Shown piece after piece: positions 1-10,000 of a DNA stretch of 64,000 nucleotides. Made by a program: the position numbers and the translations under genes. The notes under the pieces were generated by a model. It saw nothing but the letters and a program-made list of their open reading frames with translations, was not told the origin of the DNA and made no database searches. The DNA is from Lophius americanus. Its lineage: Eukaryota > Chordata > Actinopteri > Lophiiformes > Lophiidae. The stretch is from NCBI GenBank assembly GCA_037951165.1, contig JBBDHG010000169.1:2040001-2104000 (forward strand). The letters run 5' to 3'. The stretch's first letter is position 1. The number at the start of each line of letters is the position of its first letter.

Positions 1-129
1 AACCTCTTCATGGGATTTCTTTCTAGTGCTGGCCAGATCTGCAATCCAAATTTCCTCGACCAGCTGTGGGAAGGCTTGGGAACGTTTAGGGAAAAGGCAG
101 CAAAGCAGAACTTTATCGGTGACCCCTGA
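1..129 (+). other. Possible last coding exon at the window edge, unidentified
   Basis: Frame 1 is open from the left edge to TGA at 127-129, ending ...DQLWEGLGTFREKAAKQNF and four more residues. A pyrimidine-rich stretch ending in AG lies at 17-26 and could be an acceptor. I do not recognise the peptide. A canonical poly(A) signal lies 1 kb downstream on the same strand. A chance ORF of this size is also plausible. Confidence 0.25.
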
Positions 130-2151
130 CTGGACCTCGCCACTTCCCAGGGCTCTCTCTCACATTCCCTTTCCCTCAGGTGTGACTGTCAACCTATATT
201 TTGATGAGATCATACTTATTATTCAGAAACCCCAATACAAAGGCTTGTACACAAGCCAGTGTACCAATTGCACCGGTCCCAACCCCTTATACAATTCTGG
301 TACATTTAGCCACCAGGGTAGCGACTTATGGCAGCCCTGAAAGGGAGAAGCTGAAAAACCATGAAGTTACTTATCATTCAGCGTAAAAAAAAGGCAATTT
401 GTGATGAGTGTGGCGCATAACTGTGGATGAGGGGAAAATTTGCAGACCTGACTCGTGAAACCATTGAGAGGTGAACTGATTGGGTCGGTTTGGTCAACCC
501 CACAGATTCCACTCAGCACGCAAAGAAATATGAGATCATTCCCCGGTGCTGGCCGGCCACCGCTGGACTCCAGGACAATCTCCTCTGGGTTGACTTGGAG
601 AGATTTAAGGATGATTGTAGCTTGCTTGCTTTAATTGCTAAAATATTCTCTACCTGTTTCCACCTGGCCATCTGTATTCCTCTGATCAGACGTTTTCCAT
701 CCATGAGTAATTATAACTAATCCAAGTTCAATTGAATCTCTCTCATTCTTATCAGCCTGTTCTGACGATATGAAGGCTTTCCATCTGTGAGGAACTCACC
801 CAGGAGAGATGATGATGAGGTAATGAAGAGGCTTGATTATTGGTTGCTGTGGAAACTACAGTAGAAGGTCGATGCCATACACACGCCACCAATCCGAAGC
901 TCATCTTGTTAATTAATTGCTAAAAAGAAATGAGGCTCTAATCTAAAAGTCGTATTAAAGAGTCTAGAACTGCTTTGTTGTTGTTGTTTTTTTTGTATTT
1001 TTTTCATTTCTGTACCTTGTAACTAGGGATATTCTTTTTTATCTTAATCCATGACCTCGCTGTTGAATACATCTGTTCTAATTCGACTTGTGTTGACGGT
1101 TTTATCGGCACCGAAACATCAGTCCTTCAACTTCTTGTGTTTTTAAAATCGCACTTTATGAAAATAAAAGCAGAATGCCTGATTTTCACAAATGAAAGAT
1201 TCATCTTGATTTTATTATTTTCAACATCGGAAAACTTCTTCCAATAGAAAACGTCACGTGGTAAAACATCAAACTATATAATAAAAAAAAAGGCTGTGTG
1301 AATAAATGAAGCGTATAATAAAGTATAAATGGCATTGATGAGGATAAACCATTCAAATGATTCATTTATTTAAATTACATGAAGGGAATTACAATTATTC
1401 TTGAATTACATTAAATACAACAGACTTTTTTTTAATTACAATTAAACAACCACACATGTCAATTTATTTGCCGATAAATACAAGTAGAATATAATTCATT
1501 TAAACACAAAAAGCAGTTTTTAATCCAACCTAATAAATATATTCCATCTCATACTGAAACGGTCTGTAACTGAAATATCAACCAATTAAAAATAAAAAAG
1601 TTCAATCCAGGTAAATAAGAAATCCTCATTATTTTAAATAAATGCTGCTTATTATTCATATTGTGTCATCATAAAAAAACAGAGGAAACATCAGGAAACT
1701 TTATACGAAGCTTGAAAAATAATGTACAAGTTAAAAAAACAAACACTTTGTTGCCATCTTTCATTGCTGACTCAGATTTGATCCACTCCGAATCCAGATC
1801 TACTTTCACATGACCGATCCCTCGACCGAGTTTCATCAAACTCTCTCAGGTAAATGCCAAAAAAAACCCAACATCTTCTGTTTTAAAGAAAGTGAGAAAT
1901 TCCCTGAATCTGCAACTTCATCTTGAGCCACTTCAGAATAGACTGTGTTCCTTCCTGGCACATTCCTGAACCTCCCTCCGAGGTTTTCCTCCCAAACCAG
2001 CCAAGGTACCACCACAAAAACCAAGTCAGCAATAAAAGTGCCAAGTGGCAAAAGAGTAACAACTCATGGCCAGATGAAGTACGAAGAGTAGGACATGGTT
2101 CTCACCTGAAAGCTTCTGAATTTAAGTAATAAATACCAGTTAAGGTTTTCA
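130..2151. other. Stretch without recognised gene
   Basis: Unique-looking DNA, moderately AT-rich from 900 and strongly so from 1200 to 1760. It has short ORFs only and no domain I recognise. It may include the 3'UTR of a plus-strand gene. Confidence 0.5.
1163..1168 (+). terminator. Candidate poly(A) signal, plus strand
   Basis: AATAAA within GAAAATAAAAGC, followed by a possible cleavage site near 1188 and a U-rich stretch. It would fit the 3' end of a plus-strand gene entering from the left, tail-to-tail with panx3. AATAAA is also common by chance in this AT-rich DNA. Confidence 0.25.
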
Positions 2152-2743
2152 CAGTAGGTGGGTTTACGTGGACAGCCTAATTCAGAATGGATTCGGAAAA
2201 AGGCGCGTTATCGGAAAGGAAACGCTGCATGTAAAAACCCCTTTCCGAAAGAAAAGCCCCTTTCCGAATGAGATTTCATCCCTTCGCAAGGAAGTAGTCT
2301 AAGTCGTTACTGGAAGCCTTTGCGATAACCACCAGCGGCTGCATGTAAACACTGTTTCGGAAAGTTTTCTGTTTGAGTTATGAGACGCATTTTAAATACG
2401 ACAACTTCACAACAGTACCGGTCTACATCGAAGTGTAATTTATTCATCGCAACTTTGACAGAGTTTAACATAATTTGAACGTTAGATGGACGAAAAGTCA
2501 CTTCTGCGCAGACCCGCTTTGTCATATTCTTCTTCTGGGAACTTGTTGGCGGTCGGCGCCCAACTCATCGTAGAATTATTCCCGCCGTACGAACCTGAGC
2601 GTGGATCGCGCGTTAGAAAACTGTTTCCGAATAGTGAGTCGATGCATGTAAACACGGGAAAGATCGCAGGTCGTCCGACGCTGCAAGTCGTAAAGGTTTA
2701 AGTCGTAAAGGAGAAAAAGTGTCCCGTGTAAACCCACCTACTG
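2152..2743. mobile_element. Non-autonomous DNA transposon with terminal inverted repeats (592 bp)
   Basis: The ends are a perfect 16-bp inverted repeat: CAGTAGGTGGGTTTAC at 2152-2167 and its complement at 2728-2743. Similarity extends to about 24 bp. The interior repeats a GCATGTAAA motif and TTTCCGAA blocks in both orientations. No transposase frame remains. A target-site duplication is not obvious, so I do not name the superfamily. Confidence 0.8.
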
Positions 2744-3257
2744 ATATCAGGAGTAGGGGGCAATAACATCCTATTAACAAGAAGGAGGTGGAACAATATG
2801 AGATAAATAATAAACATATCTTAATTCACACAATGACAGAATCTCATCTGGAGCAGACGCGGGAAAATCTGGTTCATAGTCGGAACATTTGGATCTGGTT
2901 TTGTTTAATATTTTTGTTTGCATTAAAACTTTAATTGTTGTTTGGCCGTTTGTTGACAAGAAAACGTGTGAAAACCCCTGAGAATGGAGACTTTTGAAAG
3001 GACATTTTAGAGTGTAGACTTTTGGCAAACGTCACGTTACCTTCACCGTACCCCTGATTTCTCTCAACTCAAACAGCCCTGGAAGGGGGGCCGCCAACCC
3101 TGAGTTGGGATCCGCTGGAGGTTTAAGCCTGGTTTAAGCCTAAGAGGTAGTTTGTTTGTTTTTTTTGCCACTGTTGCTGAGCGCTCATGGGTGAATTCTT
3201 GGGTATTTTATAAAAATAAGAGTCGGGTCCATTTCTCTCCTTTCTTTTCTTTTTGGA

Positions 3258-3322
3258 AAGCAGCTTGAGACAAATCTTTTTAGGATTTGGTGCTACACAA
3301 ATAAAATTGACTTGACTTTTAA
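3258..3322 (+). repeat. LINE 3'-tail fragment
   Basis: It ends in GGTGCTACACAAATAAAATT followed by GACTTGACTT, the shape of the 3' end of fish LINEs (short 3'UTR motif plus a simple tail). Only the tail remains. Confidence 0.5.
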
Positions 3323-3539
3323 TGACACCACTGTGTATCTGTTCTTTCTCTCTCTCTCTCTCTCTCATTCTCCCTGTCTCTTCTACTCTCGCTCACCACT
3401 TAGGAAAATTTTGGGGGATCTGATTTTTTCCGGAAGTGCGGATATCTTGCTCACTATCGTTCCACTCACCCTCCTCACTCTCCACAAATGCTCACTATCA
3501 ACTACCTGCCTCACCATCTGGGGTTGCGTTTATTTGTGT

Positions 3540-3745
3540 GGCCTCATCTATCCAATCACTGTGTCAAACCTCATCTCCACCTATTCCTCGAAGATCCGTC
3601 AGCTTCATCATTCATCAGTCTTAGCAGGGGCATCAGCCACCACCACCACCACCAGTATCCAAAATCCCAAGGAGAGATATTCACTGCTGCTGCTCAGGGC
3701 AGAGACCCTTCAGTCACAATCCCCCCTTACAGTTTCCAATTGAAT
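3540..3745 (+). repeat. Dispersed repeat, copy 1
   Basis: Shares blocks in the same order with 55550-55880: ATCTATCCAATCAC, a CATCAGCCACCACCACCA run, and CAGGGCAGAGACCCTTCA. Class unknown. It has frames open in more than one register but no recognised protein. Confidence 0.6.
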
Positions 3746-3944
3746 TTTCCTCGGGATAAATAAAGGAGTAGTACGTGAAATTTGAATTTTAGAGTATTTT
3801 CCAATAGACTATCTTTCACGCGTCATCTGCTGTAAACAAATCATTCTTCTTTTTCTTTATTCTCAGTCTTCCCTGATTGAAATATAATGAACTTGACTCA
3901 CTTTGTAATGACACAGCCCCATTTCTTAACTTAACTAACGCAAT

Positions 3945-4195
3945 TTTATTAGGTGCAAAATGTAATAGGCATTCATGGACTAAACTCAAAAAACAATGGC
4001 AAACAATCGAGTTCTGTGTCTTGAGGTGTGTGGCGTTTAATTTTCTAAAATTAAACGCCATCGGATCCAAACTACTGGCCTGACAAATATAAATCAAAGG
4101 GAGTTTTCCCCAAATTGTCTTTCAAACATCAAAATATATCTAAAGCTCAAAATAAAAAACTTTCTGTTTTCAGTAAAACTGTTTACATGCAAATG

Positions 4196-4260
<65 letters not shown>

Positions 4261-4660
4261 TCAGAGCACAGTAACCTTTGACTGCCATCCACCATCTTTG
4301 TGGGTACAGTTCCTTTGAAATCCCCTTACCCCGACCCGCCCACCGTTATCACACTGATTCAGTCTGGAGGAGGACTAGTAATGATTAAATGGTGTAGTCT
4401 CCTTCAACTCATGGTAGCCCTGGTGGTTTGGCTCTGTGAAGAGACAAAGAGGGCAGTTAGAGCCAGGAAGTAGCACATAACTTTCTCTTTCTATTCTAGC
4501 TCTATCTCCTCCAAATTAGCTGAGTCTTCTAGAAAAAAAAGAAATATATATATATTGTCTTTGGGTTTAAAAAGAAAGATCAAGACACACATTGAAGAAG
4601 ATTTAGACTAAACAATGTTATTTCTATTTGGAAAAGACTCAATGTTGGAAAGCCTGGAGA
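3945..4660 (-). other. panx3: Probable panx3 3'UTR, with first canonical poly(A) signal at 3945-3950
   Basis: Downstream of the panx3 stop, the first canonical AATAAA on the minus strand is at 3945-3950. The interval contains a (CT)n microsatellite at about 4197-4259, read as (GA)n in the transcript. The cleavage site is inferred. Confidence 0.35.
4197..4259. repeat. (CT)n microsatellite
   Basis: A near-pure CT run of about 60 bp in the probable panx3 3'UTR; a shorter CT run lies at about 3349-3368. Confidence 0.95.
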
Positions 4661-5504
4661 TCACTTAATAATTTTCTGTACGTCCCAAATGATGTAAGTG
4701 AAAATAAGTGCTAGCAGAATACGTTTGAGTGTGTAGATAAAAGTTACGCTACCAAGACTCATATCCTGCTCCACAAGTGGCCTCTTCTCGCTGCAGTTTA
4801 CCACTCTTCCCTGCGCCGCTCCCAAAACAGTCATGATATCCACCAAGGTCAGCTTCCCCTCTTCCTTGGCCTCCTCCACCTCTTCAGACAGCTCCATCGC
4901 GGCCTCTTCACGTTCTTCAATCTCCTCCTGGCTCAGCATTGCGTTCAAGCCCTGCCCAGCTGTTGTGTTGCCAACCTGCGGCGGCGCCAATGAACACAGC
5001 GCCCTCACTTGCCCGTAGGACTTCAGGTGTGCTACGTTAGCGCGCAAGAAGAGCAGAAGGACGTTGAGGTCGTTCAGCGGGCAGCCCAGCCTGCGGCTGT
5101 TGATACAATCCAGAGCTGGGAGGACCTCATAGACGGAAATGAAGGAGATGTCCCAAACAAAGAGTCGGATCAGGCTGAAGAGGACTATAGGACCCAGCAG
5201 GACGTAAATGGCGCCGTTGGCCACGCTTATCACCTGAAAAACCAACTGGCCGATCATTTTGCACTGAACCAGTTCGGGAACCCAGCTCTGGTCCCGCAGC
5301 ATGCCGGTGCGGACGAAGCAGCTGAACTCATCCTGCATGAAGGCGGAGAGGTGGAAGTAGGCCAGGTAGAGACAGGCGGCCGTCATGAAGATGAGGAGGA
5401 GGAAGCCCCGCAGGAAAAGCATGCTAACCAGGAAGTAGGAGTTTTGTTTGCACTTCATGTATCTCTCTAGCAGTGGGTACTCAAAGTATCGCTTCCTCTT
5501 GGCC
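4661..5504 (-). CDS. panx3: panx3 coding exon 4 (terminal)
   Basis: Encodes residues 182-461: the rest of the intracellular loop (KRYFEYPLLERYMKCKQ), TM3, loop 2 with C243 and C262, TM4 and the cytoplasmic tail. The acceptor is ctctttcag|GG. The tail carries a Glu-rich run (about residues 370-395) absent from mammalian PANX3 as I remember it. The last ~29 residues (433-461) form a hydrophobic segment (LLALIFTYIIW) before the TGA at 4661-4663. The true C-terminus could differ if a donor is used near residue 430; no strong donor was seen. Confidence 0.92.
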
Positions 5505-7035
5505 CTGAAAGAGAATAGGAGATTAAACTCAGCATATTCAGGATATTCGTACAGTTACGCACAATTCTGAGCTTTACGAATGTTACTGCAGTATTTCTGC
5601 GGGATATCTCTGAAAAGTCGGGAACATTATGGGATCATCATAAGTCCATAAGTCCAATTGTTTCTAAATTCAGCCTGTATGAAACAACACAAGGAAATCT
5701 GTTTTGTTTTATTACTGAGCTCAGAAATAATAGTTAACTTCATTACTGATCCACTATGGGATCTGATCTCAGAGCATATCGCTGACTTCATATAAATAGT
5801 TGGGTTGGGTCAATATGGACTGTTTGAGATTATTAACGAGTCACATTTAACTTGAGGAGTTCAATCAGGGAGATTTCTCGTACAGTGGAGGGGATTGGAA
5901 GTTTTTCCGGGATATGTCTTGTGTGGGACAACATCATAGACCTAGTTGGCTACCAGATGATCCAGTCCTCCACTCTAGAGACTCTAGGGGTTGAAATGCA
6001 AGGGTAGAGCATTGATAGTTCCCAGTTAATATTCCTGCAACGAGCCAACGGTCTCTTACCTTTGGAGTTCGGCTTGAAAGGTGAGCGGGTTCTTAGTGTT
6101 CTGGCGTATTTCCAGGATGCTCTGGGCCATTCGGATCGAGCGGTTGTACGATTTGTCCAGTTCGTCAATTACAAAGAGGAGGTCTGAGCCCAGTGTCGGC
6201 ATGACGAGCTGACGCCAGATCAGAGCTGGAAGGTACATCAACACCGCCATGGCCAGGAGAGAATAAGGGAACATCTGATGAAGAGGAGGGAGGAAAGGAG
6301 GAAAACAATAAGTTAAATTAAAATCGACCGAGCGGGAAACCTCGACATCATAGGTGATTAATAATTATAAAGATAATACATTTTATTTATGGCTGCCTTT
6401 CAGGACACTCAAGGTCACCCTCCAGAGACACAATATAAACAAGACTATAAATCCAAATAATAAAGCCAATCAGTAAAAGGACACGCAATAAAAGCTCAAA
6501 ATAAGTAAAATAGTTATGAATAGTTTATTCCGTTTATTCAAAGGGATAGCCTTACATTTTGCAGTGTCAACTTTTGAGGACTTGTCCTCAGATGCACTGG
6601 CTCTGAACAGTAGCGGTTGAAGCTACAAAGAAAAGCCTCTCCGCCTCCTCAGAAAAACATTTTTCTAAGCAGTTTTGCAGATAAACAAGGTTTCAGCAGT
6701 TCTGGCTCGGATCAGCCGCTCTCAGTGGGAATTAAAGGGGAAACCAGCCTAATCAGAAAGTATCAACTTACTTTGTGTACCCACAGCGAGCGCTCCTCAA
6801 AGTTCCCGTCGCCGGCAAACTCATGATGCATGAGGGAGTCCCAGCAGTACGTGTCGACGTAGCTGGCCTGCTTGATGCTGAAATTGCTGGGAGGGAAGCA
6901 GCTGATCTGAGGCCCTGCAGAATAAACAAATGTTGATCTGTGCCGTCCTCTCCTGACGTGGGAATTACTTTCTGAAGCCTCATTTGATCCTGCAATTTAA
7001 CAATTTGGCTTCAAGACGACTCCAAGCATTCGATA

Positions 7036-7069
<34 letters not shown>

Positions 7070-10000
7070 ACACACATACACACACTCAGGCCCTGCTGCC
7101 AGACACATCGAAGCTTTTTCACTTTTTTTTTTTTTTTTGAACATAATTTCACTCACAAAATCACATGCTTCTAAATTGCACCCTGACATCCACCCCCACC
7201 CCACCCACCCCTCCATATATTTAGATCACCTTGCTATAACCACATGTAGTCCGACCACTTGAATCCTTGTTTTCCAGAAAGCTGCTCCACCCTTAAACAC
7301 AGCTTGGGTGTGTCCCGTCTATTTCTGTGCAACAGAAAACATGAAGCGTCTCATTTTTTTTTTCTTTCTGAGCAGCCTCCACATCTGTCCAGCTTTCTGT
7401 GCCTCTAATTTAGCGCCAGGACTTCAGCTCTCCCTCTAGTCCACCTCGTTATTGGCCGCAATTACGCAACCCAATTACACAGGGGTGTGTTTGTGTGTAA
7501 TTAATTAGCAGCATTTTAACTTATTGATCGTGACACCTTAAACATAACTGTGGCAGTGGCGACTCTGATGGGGTGTATTAATCTAAATAAATGACCTAAT
7601 TTGAAAAGGTTACAGTTCGTTTTTTTAAATCCTAATTTAAACTGTTGCTGTCTATGTTGATTTGTGTCTAATATGCTAATTATGACATTTATACCATTTT
7701 GCATTTTGCGGCACGATTGACCACGCTATCCTTCAACTTTCACCCCTACGCAGATCAGCCATTACATTACAGCCGCCGACAGGGGAAGTGAATAACGATG
7801 ATTAGCTCGTTATGATGGCGACTTTCATTCGGCGGACATATTAAGCGGCAAGTGAATATTTTGACCTCCGTTTGTGTTGGACGCGGAGGAAATTGCTCAA
7901 ACGTAAGGATCTGAATTACTTTGACGAGGGCAAAATTGTGTTTCTCAAGAACTGCAGGTATTGATTGTGTCCTGGTCTTAAGTTGTTAGTACCTACCAAA
8001 TCCAGGGACATGGTCATGGACAACCAAGGCTCAATGGTGTTTTTAAAACCCTTTAATGTCCTGCTCAGCTGTTTGGTTTAACACATTTTGACCCTGTATT
8101 TCTTATTGTTTATAATGTAACCCAGTGCCAACATGTATAAAGGGCCAAGGACAGAACCCTGGGGAACAACGCATGTCAAAGGGGCCACCTTTGACAGGTG
8201 AGGAGGCATTAACCATGGATATTGAGAACGTTCTATTCCACAAGTCGGATTTTTAGATCATGTGAAGACTTACTAACAGACGGTTGTAACTTGAAACAAC
8301 CAAAGGGTTTTCTGAAAACATGCTTTTCCAAATGTTGAGCTGATCTTATCAAAACTGACTGTTCTCCATGGAATAGAAAATGTCATCATGGAACAATCTG
8401 AGTCTGATTTCTTTTTTACTGTCTTAAGACACACAATTTGCTATTTTATGGTAAATTTAGAATGTCTGCTATATTATTTTTAATAAAGACCCCAACAGAA
8501 ATAATTTACCCATAGTTTCTTTCTTGATGATGACATTACAGGTTTTATTTGGGAGTAACAGTTAGACTGTTTTTCCCATCCAGTGTTGGTGCTGGTTCTG
8601 ACAGAAATGTGTCAGATCCCACAAAAAGAAAGAAAAAGAGGGATCTACAGAATATGTAGTTTTAATGTTATGGCTGATAGGTTTACAGAAATCCATCTAA
8701 AGACAAGTTTCAAAGAGATTAGGGGTATATATTCCTGTTTGAATTAAAAGTAGATTAGACCTAGACTAACAGTTTTTACTCGTCCTGGTGGAGGCAGGAC
8801 TGGGGAATTTTCCTCCACCCTTCCGTTCTGCTTGTAAACACATTTAGGCATACTGTACGGGAGGTCAGTCTGCAAAATTACAGGTTATTACGCTCCCTGT
8901 GACACATGCACGTAAATGTATATCTATTTCTATGTCTATTTAAATTCTGTCTATTTTTATGTGCGCGGTCCAGAACCAGATGATTCAAAAAAAGCAGCTA
9001 GCTGCCGAAAAAGGATGAAAAATCAAACTGAAAATTTGGGCATCAATGTGAGGATCTCATCCTCCATCCATCAGAGGAGCAGAGGATCTCGTTAAAGGTG
9101 CATTATGTAACATTTTGTGGCTAACAGGTGAAGTTCCTGATTACAACTTCTGCTTTCCGCTCTCTAGCTTAGAATCTACGGTGGCCTTCAAGTGTCAAAT
9201 TTAAATACCACACGTAAAAACATAGATCAAAGCTTACTCGTAAGTTGACAAATGTTTGTTTTCGTTGGGAATTGTAATTTTTGTTGTCATTCACTTCTCA
9301 GCTGATTTCACGCCAACCAAAACCTGTTAATGAATCTTATATTTCATTTATTGGAAGAGATGCTCCTGATTTTTACGCACTGCACCTTTAAGAAGCTCAT
9401 TCTTGGAATGTATTTTCACAATTTGCTCAGAAAGTGCATGAAGGGGTTCAAAACAAAGTGACCCTGAATACAAAACAACAGTTTGTTTCGCTCTCAGGAA
9501 ATTTGCAAAATGTTGTTATTGAAAAACTTTGGGGGGGCTTAAATATCTGCCACTGCTCCTGTTAACGACTCCCACTCCCCAGTTAGGACTAGCAGCTCCG
9601 CCCACATATTCCTGTTTTGGATGGGGTGTCTCGGCGGCGAGTCCAGGTGCAGGAAAACAAGACAGAACCGCAATCAAGCACTGTTGTCAGACTGACAACC
9701 CAGCAGATTGATCATCAGCGGTGCCGCGCAAACCGGCACAACATTGTGACCCAGCCCCCCCCTCCGGTTAATCAACATGTCCTCTTAGTTGACTCACTCA
9801 GAAGGGGGGGGCTGCCACGGAAGAACTTCACCTTATAATTACAGCGTGTCGGTTCGTGAATGCTGCTCTCAATCATCTCCCCCATAGCAATTAGCATCCG
9901 GAGCAGCGAGCTGATTGCAGACCAGCTCCGGAGACATGATGCTGAGTTCAAGGAAGAGGAAGTGTCGGCCTCCGCAGCGTTTGGACCACATGTGCTGTAG

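Noticed and set aside
5009..5470. 153-codon plus-strand ORF
   Set aside because: It is antisense to panx3 exon 4, which has clear family motifs.
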